DNA from: Alysiella crassa DSM 2578
GTDB taxonomy: Bacteria; Pseudomonadota; Gammaproteobacteria; Burkholderiales; Neisseriaceae
Length of the DNA: 64,000 nt
NCBI RefSeq assembly: GCF_000745955.1
Contig: NZ_JQKH01000003.1
Coordinates: 62,001-126,000 of the forward strand
Direction: 5' to 3'
The notes under the pieces are model-generated. The model was not told where the DNA came from. It ran no database searches and saw only the letters and a list, made by a program, of their open reading frames with translations. Below are positions 18,345 through 26,945 of the stretch, piece by piece (position 1 is the first letter of the stretch; each line of letters starts with the position of its first letter). The position numbers and the translations under genes were made by a program.

Positions 18345-19559
18345 TTAACGCCGCGCTAATACCGCCGCATTCAAATACTGTTTCATGCCATCGGCAATGG
18401 ATTGCGCCACTTTTTTGCGGAAATCTCTGCTGCGTAACAGAGCTTCGTCTTGCGGATTAGACAAAAACGCCGTTTCCACCAAAATAGACGGAATTTCAGG
18501 CGAGCGCAACACCACAAAATTCGCTTGATTGACTTCATTTTTAATTTTATTGTGTTTGCTCAACTGGTTCAAAATCAATCGTGCCAAACGCGCACTGTCG
18601 CTGATGGTTTGCGTTTGCAACATATCCATCAAGACGTTATTGACTTCCTTGCTGTTGTTCATTTTCACGCCGCCAATGCTGTCGGAGCTGTTTTGGCTGT
18701 CTGCCAACAAGCGGGCGGCTTCACTACTCGCGCCGCGTTCGCTCAAAATATACACGCCTGTGCCGCGTGGTTCAGGTCTATCCACCGAGTCGGCGTGAAT
18801 GGAGACAAACAAATCTGCCTGAACCCGTTGCGCTTTTTGGCGGCGCACTTTTAAGGGGATAAACACGTCTTCATTGCGTGTCATGTAAACTTTATAACCC
18901 ATTGCTTCCAAGCGTTTTTTCGTTTCATGGGCAATGGACAATACCACATCTTTTTCTTTTAAACCATTTGGGCTAATCGCCCCTGGGTCTTCGCCACCAT
19001 GACCGGGGTCAAGCATAACCACAGGACGGCGGTTTTGGCGCACAGGCGCAGCAGTTTGACGATAGGGCGATTCATTGCGTGGCTGCTCCAAACCATTTAA
19101 CAAAGCCAAAATCGGGTCTTCGCCGCCGCTCCCATTCACGGGATACAAATCAATTACCATGCGATGTTTAAATGTGGACACAGGCGCAAGATTGAAAATT
19201 TGTGGATTAATCGCCGCTTTCAATTCTAAAACCATGCGAATGGTTTTATCGTCTTTTTGTCCTGCGCGAATGCTTCTGATGTAAGGGTCGCTGTGTTGTA
19301 CTTTTTGCGGAATGCTGCTTAACACGCTGTTTAAATTTGCATTTTCAATATCAATCACCACGCGACTGGGATTGCTCAACACAAAATGTTTATAATTAAT
19401 TTTGTCGCTGGATTCTAAAGTAATGCGCGTATAAGCCTGCGCTGGCCAAATGCGTACCGCCAAAAATTGATTTTTACTCGCTGCCGCATACGCCAATGAC
19501 GGCACAGTCAATGCCACCGCACCCGCTCCCAATAATTGACGACGACTCAATTTTGCCAT
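18345..19559 (-). CDS. amiC: N-acetylmuramoyl-L-alanine amidase, Tat-exported
   Basis: Periplasmic zinc amidase that cleaves septal peptidoglycan during daughter-cell separation. The start at 19559 (MAKLSRRQLLGAG) is supported by CGGAG nine bases upstream, and it yields a Tat signal with SRRQLLG and a hydrophobic stretch ending AYAA. An AMIN domain follows (about 30-140), then a Pro/Arg linker and an Amidase_3 domain from about 180. The latter has DPGHGGEDPGA (His), KEKDVVL (Glu) and SIHADS (His), plus the catalytic Glu in LVETAFLSN. The 404-residue length is typical of neisserial AmiC. It overlaps tsaE by 13 bases, the usual tsaE-amiC arrangement. Confidence 0.95.
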   Translation of the reverse strand: MAKLSRRQLLGAGAVALTVPSLAYAAASKNQFLAVRIWPAQAYTRITLESSDKINYKHFVLSNPSRVVIDIENANLNSVLSSIPQKVQHSDPYIRSIRAGQKDDKTIRMVLELKAAINPQIFNLAPVSTFKHRMVIDLYPVNGSGGEDPILALLNGLEQPRNESPYRQTAAPVRQNRRPVVMLDPGHGGEDPGAISPNGLKEKDVVLSIAHETKKRLEAMGYKVYMTRNEDVFIPLKVRRQKAQRVQADLFVSIHADSVDRPEPRGTGVYILSERGASSEAARLLADSQNSSDSIGGVKMNNSKEVNNVLMDMLQTQTISDSARLARLILNQLSKHNKIKNEVNQANFVVLRSPEIPSILVETAFLSNPQDEALLRSRDFRKKVAQSIADGMKQYLNAAVLARR

Positions 19560-20005
19560 AAATCTAAACTCCGTTGTCCTTGCGCCGATTGCGCCGAGAT
19601 GTTGCACACCCGACCGCCATCTTGCGCCGAAAAATTCAATATCAAATCAGGCGCAGGCACATATTCGCCGCCCTGTACCGACCATTCAATCACATTCACG
19701 CTGCTGCCTGAAAACAAATCGTCCAATCCAGCGTCTTCCCACTCTTCGGGGTAGGCAAAACGATACAAATCAAAATGATTCAATTCATATTCAGGCAGCC
19801 TGTAACTTTCCACAATCGCATAAGTGGGGCTTTTCACCGCCCCCGTATGACCCAAACCGCGCAATACACCACGCGTAAACGTGGTTTTACCTGTACCCAA
19901 ATCGCCGTTTAAATACACCACCATCGGCGGTTGCAAACAGCGCGACCACGATTCGCCAAACGCCAAAGTAGCCGCTTCATCTGCCAAAAAAATTGTTTGC
20001 GTCAT
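19547..20005 (-). CDS. tsaE: tRNA threonylcarbamoyladenosine biosynthesis ATPase
   Basis: P-loop protein that drives the TsaBD complex in making the t6A37 modification of ANN-decoding tRNAs. The start at 20005 (MTQTIFLADEAATLAF) gives 152 residues, the family norm; an upstream in-frame extension to 20095 reads through a DUS and is unlikely. Walker A GDLGTGKTT is at 34-42, SPTYAIVESY is the switch-like segment, and HFDLYR and EWS follow. The last codons overlap the amiC start, which suggests coupling. A DUS is read as YRLPEYE-coding sequence near 19791. Confidence 0.94.
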   Translation of the reverse strand: MTQTIFLADEAATLAFGESWSRCLQPPMVVYLNGDLGTGKTTFTRGVLRGLGHTGAVKSPTYAIVESYRLPEYELNHFDLYRFAYPEEWEDAGLDDLFSGSSVNVIEWSVQGGEYVPAPDLILNFSAQDGGRVCNISAQSAQGQRSLDLWQN

Positions 20006-20183
20006 AAAAAATAAACCGTTTGCGAGAAGATAATGGCTATTATATAACTCTTTACCCCCTTGCCGAAACAGAGCAGCCTGAAAAAACCTAATCAAACATA
20101 AAGCAACATTTCTTTACCAAATTTGCCAACATAAACCAGTATAATTCCATTTCCTAAACAACCAAAAAATCAAGGAAATCATC

Positions 20184-20660
20184 ATGAAACGCAGTATTCC
20201 CCTGTTTGCAACACTTTTTCTGGCAGCTTGTGCAGGTGGTGGCGTATCCAGCAATGGCGTGTCGTTGGGTATTGGCTTGGGCGGCATGCTGGGCAACCAT
20301 GTTGGCATTGGTACTAGCGTCAATATTCCACTTGGCAACAACACCCCAGCCAGCAATAACAGCACTATCCAAGCCATTCAAGAACAAATTATCCATTTTG
20401 ACGCACACGGACAAAGCACGGATTCCGCAACCAAAAACGGATACCGCCGCAAAATCCTGACCAAACAAAGCGATGGCAATTATTTGGTGCAAGATTTCTA
20501 TGAAATGGGCGGCGCAAAACGCACCGACCCCATGCAATTAAGCCGCGACCAATTACACACTTTCCGTGCCGCCCCAGCCAACGGCACGCTTACCGTGTAT
20601 GCCATCAATGGTACAGTTATGCAGCAACAAACTTATCAAAATGGCAAATTAATCAAATAA
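20184..20660 (+). CDS. Small putative lipoprotein, function unknown
   Basis: A 158-residue protein with a lipoprotein signal: MKRSIPLFATLFLAAC, lipobox LAAC (Cys16). A Gly/Ser/Asn-rich segment (17-60) precedes a more structured C-terminal part containing GYRRKILTKQSDGNYLVQDFYEMGG and KRTDPMQLSRDQL. The ending TLTVYAINGTVMQQQTYQNGKLIK resembles the 'output line' repeats of MORN or toxin-antidote-like proteins. AAGGAAATC precedes the ATG. It is convergent with rplT across a shared terminator. I cannot name a family. Confidence 0.75.
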   Translation: MKRSIPLFATLFLAACAGGGVSSNGVSLGIGLGGMLGNHVGIGTSVNIPLGNNTPASNNSTIQAIQEQIIHFDAHGQSTDSATKNGYRRKILTKQSDGNYLVQDFYEMGGAKRTDPMQLSRDQLHTFRAAPANGTLTVYAINGTVMQQQTYQNGKLIK

Positions 20661-20685
20661 TGTTCAGGCAGCCTGAAAACAAAAA

Positions 20686-20714
20686 AGAGACAATCATCAG
20701 ATTGTCTCTTTTAT
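20686..20714. terminator. Bidirectional terminator between the lipoprotein gene and rplT
   Basis: AAAGAGACAATC, a short loop and GATTGTCTCTTTT, with A and T runs on both sides; it lies next to a separate DUS. Confidence 0.85.
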
Positions 20715-20731
20715 TTTAATGAATTTGCTGA

Positions 20732-21088
20732 TTAAGCCAAAGCTGCTTTTGCTTTTTCAACCAATTGAGCAAATGCTTCTTTGTCAAATACTGCCAAATC
20801 AGCCAATACTTTACGGTCTAATGTGATGGCTGCACGTTTCAAACCGTTCATGAATTTGCTGTAAGACAAGCCGTTTTGACGCGCACCTGCGTTAATACGG
20901 GTAATCCACAATTGACGGAACTGGCGTTTGCGTTGGCGACGGTCGCGGTACGCATATTGACCAGCTTTCATCACCGCCTGTTTGGCGATGCGATAGACAT
21001 TTTTACGACGACCGCGATAGCCTTTAGCTAACGCAATCACTTTTTTGTGGCGAGCACGAGCGGTAACACCGCGTTTTACGCGTGGCAT
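20732..21088 (-). CDS. rplT: 50S ribosomal protein L20
   Basis: 118 residues, canonical [18 protein letters not shown] start and a basic N-terminal extension that binds 23S rRNA. AAAGGAG precedes the ATG. Last gene of the infC-rpmI-rplT operon, 12 bases after rpmI. In E. coli L20 represses this operon; no L20 operator was identified here. Confidence 0.98.
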   Translation of the reverse strand: MPRVKRGVTARARHKKVIALAKGYRGRRKNVYRIAKQAVMKAGQYAYRDRRQRKRQFRQLWITRINAGARQNGLSYSKFMNGLKRAAITLDRKVLADLAVFDKEAFAQLVEKAKAALA

Positions 21089-21100
21089 AATTTAACTCCT

Positions 21101-21298
21101 TTAAGCGTAGGGCAACATTTTAGCAACAGAAGCCAAATCGCGTTCATTCACCATAGCAGTGCCGCGCAATTGGCGTTTGTTTTTCGTGGTTTTTTTGGTC
21201 AAGATGTGGCGTTTGAACGCATGAGCGCGTTTTACACCACCGTTGCCCAAGACTTTAAAGCGTTTTTTCGCGCTAGACTTGGTTTTCATTTTAGGCAT
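21101..21298 (-). CDS. rpmI: 50S ribosomal protein L35
   Basis: 65 residues starting [18 protein letters not shown] at 21298 with GGAG upstream. A longer in-frame reading to 21349 has no ribosome-binding site and lies outside the family. The middle gene of the IF3 operon. Confidence 0.97.
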   Translation of the reverse strand: MPKMKTKSSAKKRFKVLGNGGVKRAHAFKRHILTKKTTKNKRQLRGTAMVNERDLASVAKMLPYA

Positions 21299-21453
21299 GG
21301 GAAAACTCCAATGATTTATTAGATAAGGCTGCGGGAGATTTGCATTCACAAATACTTAAAACCCGAAGCCACGCTTTTTGCCGTTGTTTCGTTCAGGAAA
21401 ACCTGAAAACGCTTTGTTTCACGGCAGTAGAAACAAAGCGCAAGATTATACAA

Positions 21454-21975
21454 TTATTTTTTCTTGGGCGCAACCATCATCACCATTTGACGACCTTCCA
21501 TTTTTGGGAATTGCTCCACTTGACCGTCTTCTGCCAATTCGGTTTTGATGCGTTCCAATAATTGTGCTCCCAATTCTTGGTGCGCCATTTCGCGTCCACG
21601 GAAGCGCAAAGTGATTTTCACTTTATCGCCGTCTTCCAAAAATTCGCGGATTTTACGCATTTTGATGTTGTAGTCGCCATCGTCCGTACCGGGGCGGAAT
21701 TTAATTTCCTTGATTTGGACTTGTTTTTGCTTTTTCTTGGCTTCGTCGCGTTTTTTGGATTGCTCGTATTTGTATTTGCCGAAGTCCATTAATTTGCAAA
21801 CGGGTGGTTTGGCAGTGGGGGAAATTTCCACCAAATCAACATCTTGTTCTTCTGCCATAGCGATGGCTTCTTTCAACGATACAACGCCGAGTTGTTCGCC
21901 GTCTCCACTGATTAAACGCACTTCTTTGGCGGTAATTTCGCCGTTGATTCGTGCTTCGCGTTCTTGCTGTGCGAT
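21454..21975 (-). CDS. infC: Translation initiation factor IF-3 with non-canonical start codon
   Basis: IF-3 prevents subunit association and proofreads the initiator codon. Full-length homology begins upstream of any ATG or [24 protein letters not shown]. The likely start is ATC at 21975, seven bases after AGGAG (21983-21987); in-frame ATC (21978) and ATT (21981) are alternatives. Rare AUU/AUC-type starts are the basis of infC autoregulation in E. coli. From 21975 the protein is 173 residues, with the N-domain motif [20 protein letters not shown], a Lys-rich linker and the C-domain ending in KK. A GTG at 21921 would remove the conserved RINGEI and is rejected. The protein begins the infC-rpmI-rplT operon. 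Confidence 0.95.
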   Translation of the reverse strand: MAQQEREARINGEITAKEVRLISGDGEQLGVVSLKEAIAMAEEQDVDLVEISPTAKPPVCKLMDFGKYKYEQSKKRDEAKKKQKQVQIKEIKFRPGTDDGDYNIKMRKIREFLEDGDKVKITLRFRGREMAHQELGAQLLERIKTELAEDGQVEQFPKMEGRQMVMMVAPKKK

Positions 21976-22003
21976 GATAATTCTCCTATAAAGGTTTGTC
22001 GGG

Positions 22004-22031
22004 AAACGTGTTTTTCTTATTCAACACGTTT
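22004..22031 (-). promoter_or_regulatory. Hairpin in the infC leader
   Basis: AAACGTGTT, a ten-base loop, and AACACGTTT lie about 30-55 bases upstream of the infC start. No U-run follows in the direction of transcription, so it is more likely a leader structure than a terminator. Function unknown. Confidence 0.4.
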
Positions 22032-22100
22032 AAAAATAAAATTTTCGTAATTTTACTCGCTTTCAGGCAGCCTGAAAATAGTTTTTTGTGATTTGCGGTT

Positions 22101-23246
22101 TCAGGCTGCCTGAAATGCTGCCAAGGAAAACCCCGCGCCCATGCGATGATGTTCATACCATTCAAATAGCTGCGCCCATGATTGCACTTGGCTGGGCATA
22201 CCATATTGATGAATAAAGGTTTCCCAATATTGCTCTTTGTCCAATGGTTGAAATAAAGCCGCAATCTGTCCATTGAATAAATGGGCAATGCGTTCACGTT
22301 GAATATTATCATGTTCACATTCATCTATTAATGCGGCGAATGTTTGTGTGATTTGCTCATCGTGGCTGATGGATTGCATTAAAAAACCCAAATCATACAA
22401 ATCTTTAAAACGTGGTCGCGTTAAAGTTTGGTGGAGTTTCCACGCAATTTGTAAGGGTAGCGGCACCGCCCGTTCAAATGTAAATGTATCCCACGCGGTT
22501 GCCACGCGCACGGGTTCGGGCGGTAAAGGTATGGGTAAATTAAAGGAAATATCCATTTCCAAATCAACGTATTGCCCATTGATTTGGCAAGTCAAATCTG
22601 TATTGGTGGTTGGAAAATCGTCCGACATCGCATAATCCACGTTGCGCCAAAACGCATTTTCGGCAAACGCGGTAAACAACACGCCATCATCACAGGGCTG
22701 CGTGCTGACCGCTTGCGCCCATGCGGATAATTGGGCTTCTACTTCTTTTTCGCTATCATATTGACCCAAAAGAACAAAATCCAAATCTTGCGGCACGCGC
22801 TCGGCGGGATTGGCGAAATATTGGCGCGTTAAATGGCTGCCTTTTAACATCATCGGATATTGCGGCAATTGGGCGGCGCGGCGCAAAAATGCTTCTTGGG
22901 CGCACAATTGCAATAGGCTGTATTCGCTTAAATCAGGGTATTGTTCTTGATAAATGTCTAAAATATTCAAGCTATTATGTGTAGGTTGCGCCCAACCATC
23001 GTCCCATGTCAATTGATTATCAAACACGCAATATTCGTAATGATGTTTCACAAATGGGGCGGATTTGGGGAGATAATAATCTTGTTGCCAATCTGTGAGT
23101 AAGGCTCTGATTTTTTGCATAAAATCATCGTAGTGCCCCGTATGGCGTAGGGCGAGAAATCGTGTATTCTGCTGATTTTTCAAAGCGTTGTGCGATAGGT
23201 GCGCCTCGTGTTTTTTTGCTCGATAATGAATAGATTGTAAAATCAC
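22101..23246 (-). CDS. AbiEii/AbiGii-like nucleotidyltransferase
   Basis: Up to 381 residues from a GTG at 23246; an ATG at 23120 is an alternative, and neither has a good Shine-Dalgarno. The centre has the minimal nucleotidyltransferase signature LKGSHLTRQYF...RVPQDLDFVLL (GS followed by DLD), a third acid in VDLEMDISF, and the typical KLHQTLTRPRFKDLYDLGFLM segment of AbiEii-type proteins. An about 110-residue N-terminal part (TRFLALRHTGHYDDF...) is not recognised. A DUS at the very end supplies the last residues FQAA and the TGA stop. The gene directly follows the 115-residue protein at 23264 (15-base gap), so the two likely form one unit inserted between thrS and infC. Defence or toxin function is inference. 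Confidence 0.75.
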   Translation of the reverse strand: MILQSIHYRAKKHEAHLSHNALKNQQNTRFLALRHTGHYDDFMQKIRALLTDWQQDYYLPKSAPFVKHHYEYCVFDNQLTWDDGWAQPTHNSLNILDIYQEQYPDLSEYSLLQLCAQEAFLRRAAQLPQYPMMLKGSHLTRQYFANPAERVPQDLDFVLLGQYDSEKEVEAQLSAWAQAVSTQPCDDGVLFTAFAENAFWRNVDYAMSDDFPTTNTDLTCQINGQYVDLEMDISFNLPIPLPPEPVRVATAWDTFTFERAVPLPLQIAWKLHQTLTRPRFKDLYDLGFLMQSISHDEQITQTFAALIDECEHDNIQRERIAHLFNGQIAALFQPLDKEQYWETFIHQYGMPSQVQSWAQLFEWYEHHRMGAGFSLAAFQAA

Positions 23247-23261
23247 ATTGCTATTTTTAAA

Positions 23262-23609
23262 TTATACTTTGCCGTGCCATTCAAAATACCCTTGTTTTTC
23301 ATGGGGATAGGCAGCCTGAAACGTGGCGGCTTCGCTGGCGGGGATTTCCGCTTTTTGGCGAACAATGGGGAAACCATGTTCGCGGCATTGGCTTGCCAAT
23401 TGCGCCATGAATTCGCGCACATATTGCCAACTTTCTGATTTTAAAGTAAGTGTCAGCATGAGTTGTTGGGTATGCACCCCAATGGGCAATTCAATTAGAA
23501 CGGCTTTGCCACCTAATTTGTGGCAAAGTTTTTCAAAATCAGGTAGTTGCTCGTTGTTTAGGCGGTTGGTGGTTAGGTGGAGTTCGTAATCTACTGATTT
23601 TGCTTGCAT
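23262..23609 (-). CDS. Small partner protein of the AbiEii-like nucleotidyltransferase, unknown family
   Basis: 115 residues from ATG 23609, with AAAGGA seven bases upstream; a TTG six bases earlier is less likely. The sequence begins VDYELHLTTNRL and continues FEKLCHKLGGKAVLIELPIGVHTQQLMLTLTLKS, with FPIVRQKAEIPA and a C-terminal GYFEWHGKV. It looks like a compact alpha/beta protein with several conserved-looking aromatic and His residues. No catalytic signature is known to me. The tight spacing to the nucleotidyltransferase suggests co-translation and possibly a two-component toxin/antitoxin or modification unit. This is inference from context only. Confidence 0.7.
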   Translation of the reverse strand: MQAKSVDYELHLTTNRLNNEQLPDFEKLCHKLGGKAVLIELPIGVHTQQLMLTLTLKSESWQYVREFMAQLASQCREHGFPIVRQKAEIPASEAATFQAAYPHEKQGYFEWHGKV

Positions 23610-23679
23610 AGACAATTCCTTTATTAAATTGATGTGTTTTCAGGCAGCCTGAAAATGTAGCGCGTATCACGCACTGTTA

Positions 23680-24045
23680 CTATGCATAATAAATTGCAGA
23701 ATACAGAGGAGCTGGACAAACCATATCCCACTTAAATTCCATAGCAATTTTTTTCGCCATATTTCTGATGATTTCCCATTCTTGGCTAATCAGATAATCA
23801 TCATCTAACCACAAATATTCATATTCAGGACGACTTTTACTCAAAATATAATCATCTAATTCTTTGATTAAAATAAATTGTTTGCTTTGTTTGTCAGTTT
23901 GTGAATGGTAATATTCATCTACCGCATCAGAAAATTCTAAAATGATTTCTTCCCCAGTCATACCATGTGAACAAACCAATTGTTTTTGTATATCAGGGGA
24001 TTGAGCAAGAGCCAAAATTGACCATTTTAATTTTTCATCACACAT
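23680..24045 (-). CDS. Acidic orphan protein, function unknown
   Basis: 121 residues from ATG 24045, with AAGGTG nine bases upstream; an in-frame TTG start at 24066 would add MDKVLIK. The protein is acidic and helix-rich, with runs such as GEEIILEFSDAVDEYYHSQ, LKELDDY-like segments and EYEYLWLDDDYLISQEWEIIRNMAKK. The DNA is AT-rich compared with flanking thrS. Size, acidity and composition resemble immunity proteins of polymorphic or contact-dependent toxins, but no toxin gene is adjacent and I recognise no family. A DUS separates it from the 115-residue protein, so it may be an independent insertion. Confidence 0.6.
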   Translation of the reverse strand: MCDEKLKWSILALAQSPDIQKQLVCSHGMTGEEIILEFSDAVDEYYHSQTDKQSKQFILIKELDDYILSKSRPEYEYLWLDDDYLISQEWEIIRNMAKKIAMEFKWDMVCPAPLYSAIYYA

Positions 24046-24105
24046 TTTAATGAGCACCTTATCCAATTTTTCAGGTAGCCTTATTTTTGATTTTTGTAAC
24101 GTAGT

Positions 24106-24151
24106 AAAAGGCAGCCTGAATTGCCCATCGCTAGGTGTTCAGGCTGCCTGA
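24106..24151 (-). terminator. DUS hairpin with CGCTAGGTG loop at the 3' end of thrS
   Basis: Inverted DUS copies enclose the loop TTGCCCATCGCTAGGTG. It probably terminates thrS. An almost identical loop occurs in the thrS leader at 26106-26147. Confidence 0.7.
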
Positions 24152-24155
24152 AATA

Positions 24156-26072
24156 TTACGCCACGCCAATCGTGTCCGCAATTTCTTTTTGCAACATCGC
24201 AATCAAATCATCAATCCCCATCACGCCCAAATCTTCCGCTTTGCGGCGCACGGCGACTTGACCGTTTTCCTTCTCTTTGTCGCCAATCACCAATTGATAG
24301 GGGAAACGATATTGGCTGTTGTCGCGGATTTTGTAGCCGATTTTCTCGTTACGCGTATCCAGTTCCACACGGAAACCTGCGGCGCGTAATTTATCCGCCA
24401 CTTCGGCGCAATAATCAGCTTGTTTTTCCGTAATGTTCATCACCACCATTTGCACAGGCGCAAGCCATAATGGGAATGAACCCGCGTGTTCTTCAATCAA
24501 AATGCCAATAAAACGCTCCATTGAACCCAAAATCGCGCGGTGCAACATCACAGGGCGGGCTTTATTATTGTCTTCGGTAACGTATTCCGCGTCCAAGCGT
24601 TCTGGTAACACGAAATCCAATTGAATCGTGCCGCATTGCCATGAACGACCCAGAGCGTCTTTAATATGATATTCCACTTTCGGACCGTAGAACGCGCCTT
24701 CGCCTGGTAATTCTTCCCACGTTACGCCGCAGGCTGCCAAGGCTTCGCGCAAACCGTTTTCCGCTTTGTCCCAAATTGCGTCATCGCCCGCCCGTTTTTC
24801 GGGGCGCAAGGACAATTTAATGCTGACATTTTCAAAACCAAATTGTTGGTAAACTTTCATCACCAATAAATTAAACGCTTTGGTTTCTTCGGCGATTTGG
24901 TTTTCGGTACAGAAAATATGCGCGTCATCTTGCACAAAACCGCGCACGCGCATTAAGCCGTGTAATGCGCCGCTCGGCTCGTTGCGGTGGCAGGAACCAA
25001 ATTCCGCCAAACGCATCGGCAAATCACGATAGGAGCGCAAACCGTGATTGAAAATCTGAACGTGTCCGGGGCAGTTCATCGGTTTTACGGCGTATTCGCG
25101 TTTTTCCGAAGCGGTCAGGAACATATTGTCTTTGTAATTGTCCCAATGCCCTGATTTTTCCCAGAAAGATTTGTCCATGATTTGTGGCGTTTTCACTTCT
25201 TGGTAGCCTGCGGCGGTTAATTCGCGGCGCATGTGTTGCTCAATGACTTGCCACAATGTCCAGCCGCGTGGGTGCCAGAACACCATACCAGGGGCTTCGT
25301 CTTGCAAATGGAATAAGTCCAATTGTTTGCCCAATTTGCGGTGGTCGCGTTTTTCTGCTTCTTCAATGCGGGTGATGTAGGCTTTCAAATCGTCTTTATT
25401 GCCCCACGCGGTGCCGTAAATACGTTGTAATTGCTCATTATTGCTGTCGCCGCGCCAGTATGCGCCCGACATTTTGGTTAATTGAAAATGTTTCAGAAAA
25501 CGCGTGTTCGGCACATGGGGCCCGCGACACATGTCCACATATTCTTGATGGAAATACATGCCCATCGCCGTGATGTCGTCCGTCATGTCGTCAATCAGGC
25601 GCAATTTGTATTCTTCACCGCGATTTTTAAAGATTTCAATCACTTCGGCGCGTGGTGTCATTTTTTTGATGACATCGTAATCTTGGTTAATCAATTCTTT
25701 CATGCGCGATTCAATCGCCGCCATGTCTTCGGGCGTGAACGGTTTTTCGGTGGCGATGTCGTAATAAAAGCCGTCTTCAATCACAGGCCCGATGACCATT
25801 TTGGCATTAGGGAACAATTGCTTAACCGCGTGTCCGACCAAATGGGCGCAGGAGTGGCGGATAATGTCCACACCTTCGGGGTCTTTGGGGGTGAGAATTT
25901 GCACGGTGGCATCTGCGGTAATTGGGTCGCACGCGTCCACTTGCACGCCGTTTACTTTGCCTGCAACGGTGGCTTTGGCTAAACCCGCGCCAATGGATTG
26001 GGCAATTTGCATAACGGTAACGGGCGATTCGTATTGGCGTACGGAACCGTCTGGTAGGGTAATGTTAATCAT
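24156..26072 (-). CDS. thrS: Threonyl-tRNA synthetase
   Basis: Class II synthetase charging tRNA-Thr. 638 residues, full length: TGS domain at 1-60 ([15 protein letters not shown]), the editing SAD domain with [11 protein letters not shown] (about 73-83), the catalytic core with motif 2 [17 protein letters not shown] and zinc ligands including the Cys of MNCPGH, motif 3 [15 protein letters not shown], and a C-terminal anticodon-binding domain. AAGGA precedes the ATG. The usual thrS-infC neighbourhood is present but interrupted by three accessory genes. A strong promoter is seen upstream. Confidence 0.98.
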   Translation of the reverse strand: MINITLPDGSVRQYESPVTVMQIAQSIGAGLAKATVAGKVNGVQVDACDPITADATVQILTPKDPEGVDIIRHSCAHLVGHAVKQLFPNAKMVIGPVIEDGFYYDIATEKPFTPEDMAAIESRMKELINQDYDVIKKMTPRAEVIEIFKNRGEEYKLRLIDDMTDDITAMGMYFHQEYVDMCRGPHVPNTRFLKHFQLTKMSGAYWRGDSNNEQLQRIYGTAWGNKDDLKAYITRIEEAEKRDHRKLGKQLDLFHLQDEAPGMVFWHPRGWTLWQVIEQHMRRELTAAGYQEVKTPQIMDKSFWEKSGHWDNYKDNMFLTASEKREYAVKPMNCPGHVQIFNHGLRSYRDLPMRLAEFGSCHRNEPSGALHGLMRVRGFVQDDAHIFCTENQIAEETKAFNLLVMKVYQQFGFENVSIKLSLRPEKRAGDDAIWDKAENGLREALAACGVTWEELPGEGAFYGPKVEYHIKDALGRSWQCGTIQLDFVLPERLDAEYVTEDNNKARPVMLHRAILGSMERFIGILIEEHAGSFPLWLAPVQMVVMNITEKQADYCAEVADKLRAAGFRVELDTRNEKIGYKIRDNSQYRFPYQLVIGDKEKENGQVAVRRKAEDLGVMGIDDLIAMLQKEIADTIGVA

Positions 26073-26105
26073 GATAATTCCTTGAATTTTATTGGAAATT
26101 TAAAT

Positions 26106-26147
26106 AAGGCAGCCTGCTTTGCCCACCGCTAGGTGTTCAGGCTGCCT
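26106..26147 (-). promoter_or_regulatory. Leader hairpin of thrS (DUS stem, CGCTAGGTG loop)
   Basis: In the transcript, an AGGCAGCCTG stem pairs with CAGGCTGCCT around a loop containing CACC-TAGC-GGTG, a smaller nested hairpin. It is followed by an AT-rich TATTTAAATTT. It lies between the promoter and the ribosome-binding site, so it could attenuate thrS or simply be a DUS hairpin. Confidence 0.5.
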
Positions 26148-26167
26148 GAAACTGAAAAATGCCGTAA

Positions 26168-26196
26168 ATTATAGAGAAAATAAGGGTTTTTTTCAA
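26168..26196 (-). promoter_or_regulatory. Sigma-70 promoter of thrS
   Basis: On the minus strand TTGAAA (26191-26196), a 17-base spacer, then TATAAT (26168-26173). It gives a leader of about 90 bases. Confidence 0.8.
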
Positions 26197-26224
26197 GGAA
26201 ATGGGGATCCAGGCTGCCTGAAAT

Positions 26225-26857
26225 TCAATGTTTCCCAAAGCGCAGAAATTTTTGTCCCAATAAAAATAAGCTAAATACCAACCAAATCGGCGCACCAATA
26301 AACATCATCGCTATATTCCATAAAGAAATCTTGCCATAAATGTCATCGGAAATTGCTTTGAAACCATAGGGCGAATGGTGCATCAAAACCGTTTGAACGC
26401 CACGCAAAGGCTCACCCACTGATTGAACGGTAATTTGCCAATGATTTGTGCCAGCACGTTCGGATAAATCGCATTCAGGCTGCGATTGCGCGAAGGGCGT
26501 TAAATGGCGATGCGCCATCATGCCGCGCCCCGACATCGGTTCTTGCGCCATCACACAATGTTTGCCATTAACTGACACCAAAATATGCACAGGCGTACCG
26601 CTTTCTGGGTCGCGTATGTCGCCTAAAATTTGTTCTTCCAATTCGGTGTTTTCATAGCGTGGATAACCCATTTCCAAACCTGTGTAACGCGTTTGAAATG
26701 GTCGCCAAGTGCGCCATTCGGTTTGAAAATCTTGTTGCAAAGTAACAGGGGTTTGCACCCAATCGCCAGTTAAATACACAAAACCAATTGGCATATAAAC
26801 CACCAAAGTCATTATCCACCAAATAATCAATAAGCGATTTTTCTTTTGTTTTGTCAT
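26225..26857 (-). CDS. Hypothetical inner membrane protein with periplasmic domain
   Basis: 210 residues. TM1 is at about 9-30 (LLIIWWIMTLVVYMPIGFVYL) and TM2 at about 180-203. The about 145 residues between them are probably periplasmic and include two cysteines (HCVMAQE, PECDLSE) that could form a disulfide. AGGA precedes the ATG. No family recognised. It lies between fimV/tspA and thrS, with its own DUS-flanked boundaries, and its function is unknown. Confidence 0.75.
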   Translation of the reverse strand: MTKQKKNRLLIIWWIMTLVVYMPIGFVYLTGDWVQTPVTLQQDFQTEWRTWRPFQTRYTGLEMGYPRYENTELEEQILGDIRDPESGTPVHILVSVNGKHCVMAQEPMSGRGMMAHRHLTPFAQSQPECDLSERAGTNHWQITVQSVGEPLRGVQTVLMHHSPYGFKAISDDIYGKISLWNIAMMFIGAPIWLVFSLFLLGQKFLRFGKH

Positions 26858-26898
26858 GATATTTTCCTGTTAAATGGTTTTCAGGCTGCCTGAAAAAC

Positions 26899-26935
26899 AA
26901 AAGCGATACGATGAAACCTTCATCGTATCGCTTTT
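26899..26935 (-). terminator. Terminator of fimV/tspA
   Basis: A 17-bp perfect stem AAAAGCGATACGATGAA with an ACC loop, without a DUS, immediately past the stop codon. Confidence 0.88.
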
Positions 26936-26945
26936 CAATGGCGAA

